NCBI GenBank assembly: GCA_964440305.1
Contig: CAYTRS010000013.1
Span: forward strand, 1 to 17,345
Reading direction: 5' to 3'
Source of the DNA: CAYTRS01 sp964440305
Lineage (GTDB): Bacteria; Patescibacteriota; Minisyncoccia; Moranbacterales; JAKLHP01
Length of the DNA stretch: 17,345 nucleotides
Positions 1 to 7,799 of the stretch are shown here, piece by piece (position 1 is the stretch's first letter; each line of letters begins with the position of its first letter). The notes under the pieces are model-generated. The model saw only the letters and a list, made by a program, of their open reading frames with translations. It made no database searches and was not told the origin of the DNA. A program made the translations under genes and the position numbers.

Positions 1-110
1 AGCACGAAAGCCGAAACAATATTTAATGTTCAAATACTAAATTTCTTTAAACATTCAGATTTTATTTATTTGGATTTGTTTCGAATTTCGGATTTAGATA
101 TTCGAATTTC
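1..110. repeat. AT-rich degenerate intergenic repeat
   Basis: This spacer lies downstream of the Wzz-like gene. The motif CGAATTTC occurs twice (around 81-88 and 103-110), separated by GGATTTAGATATT. The far left begins with a GCACGAAAGCCGAAAC-like stretch. I see no open reading frame, no GC-rich hairpin with a T-run, and therefore no clear terminator for the gene at 116. The sequence style matches low-complexity spacers that I associate with Parcubacteria genomes; that is recollection, not a search result. Confidence 0.5.
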
Positions 111-115
111 TGTTT

Positions 116-1114
116 TTATAGTTCTCCTCTTAAAAGCTGGTTTAATCTTTTTTTGAATTCTTCTTCAGTCGGTTCTTTAGTTTCGGCGGGAGCGATTTTT
201 TCTTCACCTCTAACCGGTTCCTGAAAAGCATACTCAATGAAAACATCTTCTGTCGGGACTTTCTTTTCAATTTCTTGATGTTCTTGAATAGCTGGAGCCG
301 CACTTTCTTCCATTATGGGCAAATTGGCCGGAGCCTCGCTTTTTTTCTCCGGATGGAAAACTTCCGGCTTTTTCATTTGAGGAATGAAATAAGTCTCTTC
401 AATGTCCCGGTTCGGGATTTGTTCCGGATAACCGAATTTTTCCTCAAAAATTTTCTTTTTTTCTTCCATTGAAATCCCGAAAGATTTTTTCACCGGAGAA
501 TAAGCAGAACTGTTTTTTATTAATCTGGAAATTTCAATGAATATATAATTTATCAAAAAGCCTGAAATTATTCCCAAAACTACGCTTATGAAAATAAGCC
601 AAGGAAGGTTTCTAATGTGCGCTAAAGCCGGTGTTTCTTCCACAATTCTCAAATCTATCTCATCTTTGACATTGTAATAGAAAACGGCGCGTCCGAAAAG
701 CGTCAGGGCTGTTTTTCTGGAAAGAACGGCGGCTTGGCTTTTATCCTTTGCTCCCACTTCAATTTCCAAAATGCTGCTGTCTTTGACTCTTTTGATTTTC
801 AGATCCCTGTTCCAAGCGCTTTTCTTTTCATCTCTTGTCATATTTCCATACGGATCGGAAAGTTCCGGATTTTCTTCAATCATTCTTTCGTAAAAGCGCA
901 GATATTTGGGTATAGTTTCCAGATTTTTTAAAATGATATTTGCTTCACTGGCGGTTTTTTCATTTTTCGGAATAAAAAGTACGACTGTTTTTGACCGGTA
1001 ATATTTGAAACTGTCAAGAAGGGAGAAAAAGATCACGGCAGCAAAGATAAACGACAAAACTATCGCGTAAAAAGAAATTTTATGATTAGCCAAAATATTT
1101 TTGTTCAATTCCAT
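116..1114 (-). CDS. Wzz-like chain-length determinant membrane protein with long cytoplasmic tail
   Basis: This 332-residue protein has the two-helix layout of polysaccharide co-polymerases: membrane segment about 14-32, an extracytoplasmic region about 33-170, and a second segment about 171-194 preceded by a Pro (PWLIF). Wzz-type proteins set the chain length of surface glycans and often work with a Wzy polymerase, here perhaps the ligase-type protein at 5802-7217. Residues 195-332 form an unusually long tail rich in Glu, Pro and Lys, ending in a basic/amphipathic stretch (FKKRLNQLLRGEL). It has no Walker motif, so no BY-kinase domain is fused. The ATG lies 5 bases after the stop of the upstream glycosyltransferase gene, so the two are probably co-transcribed. 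No Shine-Dalgarno is visible. The family is assigned from topology and context; the tail is unassigned. Confidence 0.72.
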   Translation of the reverse strand: MELNKNILANHKISFYAIVLSFIFAAVIFFSLLDSFKYYRSKTVVLFIPKNEKTASEANIILKNLETIPKYLRFYERMIEENPELSDPYGNMTRDEKKSAWNRDLKIKRVKDSSILEIEVGAKDKSQAAVLSRKTALTLFGRAVFYYNVKDEIDLRIVEETPALAHIRNLPWLIFISVVLGIISGFLINYIFIEISRLIKNSSAYSPVKKSFGISMEEKKKIFEEKFGYPEQIPNRDIEETYFIPQMKKPEVFHPEKKSEAPANLPIMEESAAPAIQEHQEIEKKVPTEDVFIEYAFQEPVRGEEKIAPAETKEPTEEEFKKRLNQLLRGEL

Positions 1115-1119
1115 GACTT

Positions 1120-2262
1120 TTATTTTTTATCAGTTAGCTTTATCAATTCATTGCGGTAAGCCTCGATAGTTTTTTGCGCTATTGAATTCCAGCCATATTC
1201 TTTTTCCGCCCTTTTCTTGGCATTTTTTGCGGCTATCTCGGCTTTTTCCGGATTATTTAAGAGGTAAGCCAGCTTGTTTTCAAGGTCTTCCGTGTCCTTA
1301 TTTTTGAAAGAAATTCCCGAAGCGTTGATTGCTTCAAGGTTTTCCGGAATATCGCTGACCAGCGGCGCAACTCCATAGGCCATTGCTTCAAGAAGTGAAA
1401 TTGAAAGACCCTCATACTCCGAAGGCTGGACAAAAAGATAGGCGTGGGAGAAAATCTGTTCCAGGGAGCTTCCAGACTGTGTTCCGGTGAAAATTATATT
1501 TTCTCTTCCTTCGCTAATTTTTTTGAGATATTGGACATACTCGTCCGTGTGCGAACCTTCTCCGACTATGAGCAATTTGAAACCGCTCGGAATTTTTCCA
1601 GTATCTTCCATTTTCTTCCAAGCTTCAATAAGATAGTGGATCCCTTTGTGCTTTACCAATCGGCTTACAGAAAGGACATATTTTTTTTCTTTGATGTTCC
1701 ATCTGTCCAAGGCTTGAGTTCTGGGATTAAAATTCGCCGCTGCGCCGTTGGAAATCAAAATTGTTTCCAATTCATATTTTTTCCTGGCATATTCATGGAG
1801 ATTTTTTCCGACACTTACGACCAGATGAGGAACCTTGCAAGTCAAATATTCTCCTAATTTAAGATAGGCTTTTGCAAACCATCCCCATTTCTGGTGGAAA
1901 TAATCCTGGCAATGGAAAGTGGAAGCGATGAGCGTACTTCTCTTTAAAATTTTTGGAATGAAGCTTAGTGAAGTGGGTCCGATGGCCTGATAATGCATGA
2001 CATCGTATCTTTGGAAAAGAGCGTGAATGGTTGCGAGGAAGGTATGGCTGATCGCGTCCAGATTTTTGGTCGGGATGCTTGGGAGATTGATAACTCTCAC
2101 TCCCTTATATTCTTTGAGATTTTTGTCCGTGTAATTGTTTCGCGCGTACACAAAAACCTCATGCCCCATTTTTGCCATTCTTGTGGAGATTTCTTCCACA
2201 TGCTTTTCCACTCCTCCGGAAAAAGCCGGTATTCCCTTTTGCCCGATAAATGCGATTCTCAT
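1120..2262 (-). CDS. GT4-family glycosyltransferase (rhamnosyltransferase-like, DUF1972-type N-terminus)
   Basis: The 380-residue protein has a GT-B fold layout. The N-terminus (MRIAFIGQKGIPAFSGGVEK, with HVEE and GHEV following) matches the KGIPA..GGVE..VE pattern seen in DUF1972/rhamnosyltransferase-type GT4 enzymes. The C-terminal half carries the nucleotide-sugar site: SRLVKHKG (about 200-207), GEGSHTDEY (234-242) and the EX7E motif, E284 to E292, in SEYEGLSISLLEAM. It would add a sugar from an activated donor to a growing surface polysaccharide on the cytoplasmic face; donor and acceptor cannot be read from sequence. Length is normal for the family. The ATG at 2262 has no Shine-Dalgarno. 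The gene is followed after 5 bases by the Wzz-like gene and preceded by a 55-base spacer with only a weak AAAGTT/AACTTT inverted repeat. Confidence 0.88.
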   Translation of the reverse strand: MRIAFIGQKGIPAFSGGVEKHVEEISTRMAKMGHEVFVYARNNYTDKNLKEYKGVRVINLPSIPTKNLDAISHTFLATIHALFQRYDVMHYQAIGPTSLSFIPKILKRSTLIASTFHCQDYFHQKWGWFAKAYLKLGEYLTCKVPHLVVSVGKNLHEYARKKYELETILISNGAAANFNPRTQALDRWNIKEKKYVLSVSRLVKHKGIHYLIEAWKKMEDTGKIPSGFKLLIVGEGSHTDEYVQYLKKISEGRENIIFTGTQSGSSLEQIFSHAYLFVQPSEYEGLSISLLEAMAYGVAPLVSDIPENLEAINASGISFKNKDTEDLENKLAYLLNNPEKAEIAAKNAKKRAEKEYGWNSIAQKTIEAYRNELIKLTDKK

Positions 2263-2317
2263 TAATTCAAATTTATTTAAAGTTACCTTAATAACCTTGC
2301 AACTTTATGAACTTAAT

Positions 2318-3253
2318 TTATTTTATGTTCATTACTGAGGAAATATTTCCCGAGATGTTCTGCCAAAATTTATTATTTCCTTGGAAAGTAAGCCCGTTCC
2401 AAACAGAGGAAGATCCCCCTCTTTGGACTTTGGAAACTCCATAACGGCTGTTTTTGTAGAATTTTGACTTGTTAATATCTATTTTTCCGCTTCCGCCAAA
2501 AGAATTGACTTCAAGTCCTTCGCGCTTGTTTCCATAATAGGTGTTGTTTTTTGTCCAGGTATATGATCTATCAAGAATCAGCTTCATTCCGCTTCCGCGG
2601 TTGTCTTTCATTCTGTTTCCTTCAATCCAAGCCCGGGAACCGGCTGCCAAATCGACCCCGTCGTTTCCATTGCCGATTATTTCATTGTCAATCAGAACTA
2701 TCCTTCTTTTTTCGGAATATATTCCGTCTCGCCCATTATCTTTAATTGTGCTTTCGGAAATGCTTACTTTGTTTTTATCGTCAGCCGGAGCTTCCTTGAT
2801 GTGGATCCCATCTTTATAATTATCTTCAATCGTGCATTGGGTTATGGAAGCCTCGTCGTTTTTTCCAACGGAAATCCCATATCTCCCCTTTCTAATAGTG
2901 ACGCCGTCTATTTTGGCGTTGTCATTCATTTTGACTACCGGTTCATCTTTGTGGTCAGCTTTGATGATTACCTCATCTTCTCCGCTCCCATAGACTTTGA
3001 CATATTTGGGAATTTCAATATTTTCCTCATAAGTCCCCTTTCTTATGTGAACCTCGTCTTTTTTGTCAGCTTCGTCCAGAGCTTTTTCTATTGTTTTATA
3101 TGGGTGACTTTCGGATCCGGTCTGGCTTCCCGAAGCGTCGTCGTCAACGTATATTTTGTCGCTTTTTCCAATGGAAACAAACGGCAAAAAAGCGAAAGCT
3201 AAGATTACCAAGCTTCCGGCCATTTCCTTCCTTGAGATGCTTAATTTACTCAT
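2318..3253 (-). CDS. secreted or membrane-anchored right-handed parallel beta-helix (PbH1) protein
   Basis: In this 311-residue protein, residues about 11-28 form a single hydrophobic signal/anchor segment. Residues 33-90 (IYVDDDASGSQTGSESHPYK then TIEKALDEA and RKGTYEENI) match the DUF1565-like opening of beta-helix proteins: a VD..A.G...G....P..TI..AL pattern followed by a KGTY.E.I strand. From about 105 on there are rungs of roughly 22-24 residues with N..GI/GV/GL turns (DGVTIRKGRYGISV, IEDNYKDGIHI, IKDNGRDGIYS, IGNGNDGVDL, MKDNRGSGMKL, YGNKREGLEV, YKNSRYGVS). Such folds are used by polysaccharide lyases, epimerases and surface adhesins. No catalytic set is obvious, so substrate and activity are unknown. 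The gene has its own promoter (3291-3319) behind the terminator of the upstream gene, but no clear Shine-Dalgarno. Confidence 0.8.
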   Translation of the reverse strand: MSKLSISRKEMAGSLVILAFAFLPFVSIGKSDKIYVDDDASGSQTGSESHPYKTIEKALDEADKKDEVHIRKGTYEENIEIPKYVKVYGSGEDEVIIKADHKDEPVVKMNDNAKIDGVTIRKGRYGISVGKNDEASITQCTIEDNYKDGIHIKEAPADDKNKVSISESTIKDNGRDGIYSEKRRIVLIDNEIIGNGNDGVDLAAGSRAWIEGNRMKDNRGSGMKLILDRSYTWTKNNTYYGNKREGLEVNSFGGSGKIDINKSKFYKNSRYGVSKVQRGGSSSVWNGLTFQGNNKFWQNISGNISSVMNIK

Positions 3254-3290
3254 ATTTTTGGCTTAAATTGTTACATTTTTTAGACCCTGT

Positions 3291-3319
3291 AGGCTATCAG
3301 AAACAGGCTTATTTGTCAA
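3291..3319 (-). promoter_or_regulatory. promoter of the beta-helix gene
   Basis: On the minus strand TTGACA (3319-3314) is followed by a 17-base spacer and TAGCCT (3296-3291). The -10 hexamer is poor, but it is preceded by TCTGA, giving a TGN extension like the other three promoters in this window. It starts about 20 bases after the terminator ending at 3342 and lies 38 bases before the ATG at 3253. Confidence 0.5.
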
Positions 3320-3341
3320 GTAATTTTTAGTACCGGAAAAT

Positions 3342-3379
3342 AAAAAAACCGGCACTAAGTTTTAGCTTATATGCCGGTT
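3342..3379 (-). terminator. intrinsic terminator of the 3402-4508 gene
   Basis: On the minus strand AACCGGCA (3379-3372) pairs with TGCCGGTT (3354-3347), and an inner TAAG/CTTA pair extends the stem. The stem runs directly into a T-run of seven (3348-3342). It sits about 22 bases past the TGA stop at 3402. This is a textbook Rho-independent terminator. Confidence 0.9.
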
Positions 3380-3401
3380 CATTTCACACTTATCTTCGCT
3401 G

Positions 3402-4508
3402 TCAATTTTTGTAATCTGACAACTTTACCGCAAAGTGTCCGTCGGAAAAGAAAATGGACTCTTCCGGCGGAATGCACTCTCTTTCGCCATTCTCCTTTAT
3501 GGCGCAGAAAGTAAATTCCATTTTGGAAGTCGACGGCCAATACACATCTGTGTAGTAGCATGGGTGCTCGTCAATAACTTCCATATCCGCCCATCGGTCA
3601 TTGGGAGCGATTTGCCCGTTCAGAATTATTTTTTGATAATTCCTTATGGGTAGCCGGGTAAAATCCATAAATATCCGATAATTTTCATTGCCGAGATATT
3701 CAATGGAAGTTATAAGGGTATCGCCCGTATTCTTGTGTTCGCAGGTTTTTTCCGTTCCCAATTTTATCCTTAAATGGTTGTTAAAAAGAAATTGCGAACA
3801 ATTATGATCGGCGTAATTGTAAATTGTTTCGTCAAATGTTGCCAGCGACCCTTCAAAATATTTTCCATTAGGCCAGTTGAGAATAATAAACCCGTTATCA
3901 TCAACGGCATAATCTACCCATTCCCTTTCCGGCCAAATTTGCCCGTCAATTATTTTTTCTCCGCTCGGAGTTCCGGAATAATTAAAACCGAGAAGGAAAT
4001 CGCCAGTAAGGCCTTCGTCAAAAATCTGCTGGATCCAAGTTACTCGGCAATCGTTGAGGGGAGTAAATGTTATGATATTTCCATACATACTCTCCCAAGT
4101 TGGTGACATGTCCATTACCGTATCAATGAAGAAAAAGAAATTTATTGTTTTTCCAACATCAAGCCCTTTGGTACTGATGGGATAGCCTTCCAAATCAAAG
4201 ACTGTTCCCGAATGAGAAACAAATGGAAATTCAATAATTGGTTTCCATTTTTCCCCGGCAATATCATACCAGAGGATATTTCCCTCATTTTCTATGGCGA
4301 TAATCCACCAATCAGCGTTTTCGTAGAATCCATTGGAGTCTACATTGATTGCAATCGGCGAAACGGCCATAATTTCCGGCCGGCCCTCGGCATCAAAATA
4401 GCTGTCATTGATGGTAATCCAGGGCGCGGGAGCGGGAGTTTGCGCTATGGCAAATCCCACAACAGAGAAAAACACCAACATTGATACGGCAAAAATAATT
4501 CTTTTCAT
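3402..4508 (-). CDS. secreted protein of unknown function with internal repeat
   Basis: I do not recognise this 368-residue protein. The start is set at 4508, where AGGAG sits 7 bases before the ATG; an in-frame start 12 codons further up (4544) would bury this site. Residues 1-23 form a clear signal peptide (basic MKR, hydrophobic core, AIA-Q cleavage site). The mature part is rich in Trp, Tyr, Phe and Asn. Residues about 184-205 (EKIIDGQIWPEREWVDYAVD) and 292-314 (QKIILNGQIAPNDRWADMEV) are alike, so two related modules of about 110 residues appear to follow an N-terminal domain (about 30-150). Cysteines at 154, 237, 256, 317, 335 and 345 could form disulfides. The gene has its own promoter, ribosome site and terminator, and so is separate from the flanking polysaccharide genes. 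It is probably exported and displayed or released. Confidence 0.75.
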   Translation of the reverse strand: MKRIIFAVSMLVFFSVVGFAIAQTPAPAPWITINDSYFDAEGRPEIMAVSPIAINVDSNGFYENADWWIIAIENEGNILWYDIAGEKWKPIIEFPFVSHSGTVFDLEGYPISTKGLDVGKTINFFFFIDTVMDMSPTWESMYGNIITFTPLNDCRVTWIQQIFDEGLTGDFLLGFNYSGTPSGEKIIDGQIWPEREWVDYAVDDNGFIILNWPNGKYFEGSLATFDETIYNYADHNCSQFLFNNHLRIKLGTEKTCEHKNTGDTLITSIEYLGNENYRIFMDFTRLPIRNYQKIILNGQIAPNDRWADMEVIDEHPCYYTDVYWPSTSKMEFTFCAIKENGERECIPPEESIFFSDGHFAVKLSDYKN

Positions 4509-4568
4509 GACAATTCTCCTTTTCTGAAATTGTTTATTTAGCAAGTTTTTAAATAGCTTTAACGCTCC

Positions 4569-4597
4569 TTATTACCATGATTATTTAAAACTGTCAA
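4569..4597 (-). promoter_or_regulatory. promoter of the 3402-4508 secreted-protein gene
   Basis: TTGACA (minus strand, 4597-4592), a 17-base spacer, then TAATAA (4574-4569) preceded by TGG, an extended -10. The -35 element lies inside the last codons of the upstream glycosyltransferase gene (stop at 4581). The predicted transcript leader is roughly 50 bases and contains the AGGAG site. Confidence 0.55.
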
Positions 4598-5786
4598 TAG
4601 TTTTATTGAAAACTTCCATTATTTTAATATAATATTCTTTTCTGGAATATTTCTTCCTTGCGTAATCTTGAATGACTTTTTCACTAAAAACCATTTTATT
4701 ATTTGATATATTCTCCATAGCTTTCTTAAGTTCTTCCTCGGAATCCGCCAAATATCCGTTAACACGGTTTTCAATTATTTCCGAATAAGCGCCGGTTTTG
4801 AATCCGACAAAGGGCTTTCCAAAAGAATTTGCTTCAAGCGTGATAAGTCCGAATGTTTCTGGAAGACGGGAACCTGAAACTACAAATAATGATTTTTGAA
4901 TATAATCTTTGAGCTGGCTTCCGTTAAAATATCCCAGATATTTGATATTTTTATTTTTTTCAAGTACAAATCCATCTTCCAAACTTCCGGCAAGATAAAG
5001 CCTCACGCCATTTAATTTCTTAAAAGTTTCTATCAGAAAATCAACCCCTTTTTCTTTTGAAATTCTTCCGAAATATAAAGCATATCTTTCTTTGTCATTT
5101 TTATTGATTTCTTTTTGAATTGAAGCAGCTGAAAAATGCGGAAGCACTTTTATTTTCTTCTCATCTATCCCCCGCTCCGCCAGAATATTTTTCACGAACT
5201 CGCTCGGAGCAAGATAAAGGTCAATATTTTTCCTGTAAGTTCCAAAAAAATCATGCCAATACGCCTCAAGCATCGCCAAAAAGCTTTTGGCGTAAGAATC
5301 TTTCACGCACTTATCAAAAAAACATTCATAAAATTTTCCATTCCTGCATCCATCATAAAACTCCCCCCTTGAAAAGAGATTATAGTTCGGATTTATCAGC
5401 TTGTAATCATGAACCGTCATTATGATCGGAATTTTTCTTTTTTTGATTTCAAAAAGAATGCAGGGTGAAAGCTGATGGTAGATATTGTGGATGTGGACTA
5501 TGTCGGGATTGAAATCGTCTAGAATCTTGTTGATTTTTCTCTTGGCTTCCATTGAATAAAACATCCGAAAAGCCCCTTTTATTTTTTGCCAAAAAGCATA
5601 TTCGCTTGTATATCCTGCGGTGGAAACGAAATATTTTTCAAAAGGACTGGGAAGATTTTTGGAATGCTTCATGCTGAAAACCGCCACTTCGTGGCCGCAA
5701 GATTCAAAAAGCTTGCAGATATCCAAAAAAAACTTGTCTGCTCCGCCTTTGGCAAAATTAAATTTGTTTATTTCTAAAATCCTCAT
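4581..5786 (-). CDS. GT4-family glycosyltransferase
   Basis: The 401-residue protein has a GT-B glycosyltransferase layout. The acceptor-side half opens MRILEINKFNFAKGGADKFF (a GG loop typical of GT4) and contains DIVHIHNIYH (95-104) and TVHDYKL (124-130), plus a Cys-containing insert CRNGKFYECFFDKC (147-160). The donor half has FGRISKEKG (239-247), AGS (266-268) and the EX7E motif E310 to E318 in ETFGLITLEAN. It should transfer a sugar from a nucleotide donor to a membrane-lipid-linked glycan on the inner face; specificity is not readable. It lies 15 bases after the stop of the O-antigen ligase-type gene, so the pair is likely one transcript. No Shine-Dalgarno precedes the ATG. The local GC content is visibly lower than in the neighbouring secreted-protein gene. 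Confidence 0.9.
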   Translation of the reverse strand: MRILEINKFNFAKGGADKFFLDICKLFESCGHEVAVFSMKHSKNLPSPFEKYFVSTAGYTSEYAFWQKIKGAFRMFYSMEAKRKINKILDDFNPDIVHIHNIYHQLSPCILFEIKKRKIPIIMTVHDYKLINPNYNLFSRGEFYDGCRNGKFYECFFDKCVKDSYAKSFLAMLEAYWHDFFGTYRKNIDLYLAPSEFVKNILAERGIDEKKIKVLPHFSAASIQKEINKNDKERYALYFGRISKEKGVDFLIETFKKLNGVRLYLAGSLEDGFVLEKNKNIKYLGYFNGSQLKDYIQKSLFVVSGSRLPETFGLITLEANSFGKPFVGFKTGAYSEIIENRVNGYLADSEEELKKAMENISNNKMVFSEKVIQDYARKKYSRKEYYIKIMEVFNKTIDSFK

Positions 5787-5801
5787 AGCAATAAATATAT
5801 T

Positions 5802-7217
5802 TTATTTTCTATATGTTTCCACCCTGATTAAGCCCAAAATCATCCAAAAAAATATTCCCAAAAGATTTGTTTCAAGATACGGCTGAAATAAAATAACAAT
5901 CAGATAAAAACAAGCCATTCCCAAAAGAGCGAAATCAAACCATCCCTTGGAAATTTTCTTATACAATTTTTTAATATTTGTAAAAATAAGCGTAAAAAGT
6001 AAAATTACAGAGAAAACGCCCATCTGCGCCAAAATCACCAAGAGAGAATTATGAATATTTCTCACCTCCACCAAATCGCGATATTTTCCAATTTCCACAA
6101 AAACTTTTTTTCCAAATCCGATTCCCAAAACAGGATTTTTTGAATATTCTTTCAAAGCTTCTTTCCAGGCAACTGTTCTCCAAGCGAAGCTTTCATCATT
6201 TGAAGCGCTAAAAACTGAAACAAAACGGCTGGAAATTACCTTTGAAACAGAGTTGCTGGCATCGCTAATTTCGGTATTGGGAAAAATAGAAGCCAAGTAA
6301 ACAAGCCCCACAAAAAATATTAAAGCGCTAGCGATAATGGAAATTGTCAATTTTCTGAAATTATTTTTAATGTCTTTCGGAATAATAAAATACATCAAGA
6401 CAAGTGCGACGGCCAATCCGATCCAAAGATGCCTCATCATTGAACCTACTATTCCAACAATCCAGAGAATCAACACGGTATGATATATTTTTGTCAGCCG
6501 TTCTTTTTTAAAAGCGAAGTAAGAGATTATTGCAATAAAAGCCAGGGAAAGATAAAAAGCATGCGTGAAAGCAAGAGTCCTGATTCCTTCAGTAGAAAGA
6601 GGAGTGAACTGCGACCAGAGCCCTTCTCCGGAAATAAGACCGTAAATAATAAAAAATATTATTCCAACCGCTCCTGCAAAAGCAAATCTGAGAAAATTTT
6701 CCAAATGCTCCTTTTTGTTGATTAAAAATATTATCGAGAAATAAAAAAGCGGATAAAAGGCATAGTTTTTGAAACTACTAAAAGAAAGTGCGAAATCACT
6801 CTTAATAACAAAAATACTTGCCAAGAAATAAATTGCGCTCAATAATATAAATCCAATTGACAAAAAATCAATTTTTTTGAAATTAAATTTTATTTTCCCT
6901 TGAATTTTTTGAAAGATAATTCCCAAAATTACTGCCAGAAAAAGAATATCCAGAGGATAAAGCTTATATTCGCTTCTTCCCAGAATTATCGGCTGGAGCG
7001 TAAAAAAACGTTCAAAAATAAAGGTCAAAAAAACAATGGCATAAATTCCGCTTCTTGGATGACTGAAGGCAATTACCGCTGAAAGTCCGAAAAAGAAAAT
7101 AAAAAGCGGAAAAATAAAGCCAACTGCAAAATTGGACAAAATGAAAAAAGAGGCCAGCAAAATCATGAAAATTGCTCCTGTTTTTTCCAATTTAAGGCTG
7201 TTTTTTTCCTGATTCAT
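5802..7217 (-). CDS. O-antigen ligase/polymerase family membrane protein (Wzy_C type)
   Basis: The 471-residue polytopic membrane protein has about 11-12 hydrophobic segments and one larger external loop (about 310-395). In the loop and after it stands the family signature: WRTVAWKEALKEYSKNP (346-362, Arg347), GIGFG (365-369), then IHNSLLVILAQMG (388-400) with His389. Wzy/WaaL-type enzymes use such Arg/His residues to polymerise or ligate undecaprenyl-linked glycans outside the membrane. Which of the two reactions it performs is not decidable. An ATG-less extension upstream to 7277 is open, but it would begin inside the terminator of the preceding gene (7267-7307), so the ATG at 7217 is chosen. 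It is weakly marked, with no Shine-Dalgarno. It is followed after 15 bases by the glycosyltransferase at 4581-5786. Confidence 0.85.
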   Translation of the reverse strand: MNQEKNSLKLEKTGAIFMILLASFFILSNFAVGFIFPLFIFFFGLSAVIAFSHPRSGIYAIVFLTFIFERFFTLQPIILGRSEYKLYPLDILFLAVILGIIFQKIQGKIKFNFKKIDFLSIGFILLSAIYFLASIFVIKSDFALSFSSFKNYAFYPLFYFSIIFLINKKEHLENFLRFAFAGAVGIIFFIIYGLISGEGLWSQFTPLSTEGIRTLAFTHAFYLSLAFIAIISYFAFKKERLTKIYHTVLILWIVGIVGSMMRHLWIGLAVALVLMYFIIPKDIKNNFRKLTISIIASALIFFVGLVYLASIFPNTEISDASNSVSKVISSRFVSVFSASNDESFAWRTVAWKEALKEYSKNPVLGIGFGKKVFVEIGKYRDLVEVRNIHNSLLVILAQMGVFSVILLFTLIFTNIKKLYKKISKGWFDFALLGMACFYLIVILFQPYLETNLLGIFFWMILGLIRVETYRK

Positions 7218-7266
7218 AAATCTAACGGTCAATTTCTTATAACCATGAATAGTATCACAAATCAAG

Positions 7267-7307
7267 AAAAAAATCAAGCCTCGAACAGAAGTTTCTGTTG
7301 AGGCTTG
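7267..7307 (-). terminator. intrinsic terminator of the 7334-7741 gene
   Basis: On the minus strand CAAGCCTCAACAGAA pairs with TTCTGTTCGAGGCTTG (one bulged base, loop AC), then ATTTTTTTC follows. The stem of about 15 pairs and the T-run of seven (7273-7267) make a strong Rho-independent terminator 27 bases past the TAA at 7334. Confidence 0.92.
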
Positions 7308-7333
7308 ATAATATTTGAGTTGCTGCCAGCGGG

Positions 7334-7741
7334 TTATTTAACCTGTAGTGCGCATCCCCCTGAATCTCCGCATTCAACGGTAGTGCCAACGAGCTTCACA
7401 TCACTGTGGCGCGACACTGCCATTTCTCGGGAAATTCTCATCCATCGGCCACTCTGATCCACAAGCTGGTATCGATCTCCTTTGCTTATATCGAAGGTTA
7501 CCGAGTTGCTTATTGGAACAAAATGGGGTTTGTACTCACCATTTTCATTTGGGGAATAACGATACTGTTCCACATAGGCAATATCGCCGATTCCCTCCCA
7601 GGAAACTGTTGCTATGCTCCCATTCACGACCGACGTGATTGTTCCTGGAGCCGGATCAAAGGTGTTGTCTGCATTTCCGTGGGAAAAAATTCCAAACAAT
7701 CCCACAACCATAGCCAGTACGATTACTGTAAATCTTTTCAT
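7334..7741 (-). CDS. small secreted protein of unknown function
   Basis: This 135-residue protein is not recognised. Residues 1-24 are a signal peptide (MKR, hydrophobic VIVLAMVVGLFGIF, cleavage near GNA-D). The mature part of about 110 residues looks all-beta: TITSVVNGSIATVSWEGIG followed by alternating polar/hydrophobic strands. A Gly-rich C-terminal loop has a cysteine pair, C124 and C130 (CGDSGGC), suited to a disulfide outside the cytoplasm. AGGAGG lies 8 bases before the ATG, the strongest ribosome site in the window. The gene is a self-contained unit: promoter 7800-7827, terminator 7267-7307. A hand count over 7381-7500 gives about 49% G+C, well above the flanking ligase gene (23 of 60 at 6061-6120, 9 of 60 at 6841-6900). 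This suggests a different origin or strong selection on expression. Confidence 0.75.
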   Translation of the reverse strand: MKRFTVIVLAMVVGLFGIFSHGNADNTFDPAPGTITSVVNGSIATVSWEGIGDIAYVEQYRYSPNENGEYKPHFVPISNSVTFDISKGDRYQLVDQSGRWMRISREMAVSRHSDVKLVGTTVECGDSGGCALQVK

Positions 7742-7799
7742 TGTATTTCCTCCTAGATCGCAAAATGTTTAAGAACTGGTGCTGATTATTTAGCTTTCC

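Noticed and set aside
1444..1857. 137-codon open frame on the plus strand
   Set aside because: It lies antisense inside a clear glycosyltransferase gene and its translation has no domain or signal pattern.
3379..3561. 60-codon minus-strand frame at the end of the 3402-4508 gene
   Set aside because: Runs into the terminator stem and overlaps coding sequence in another phase; likely spurious.
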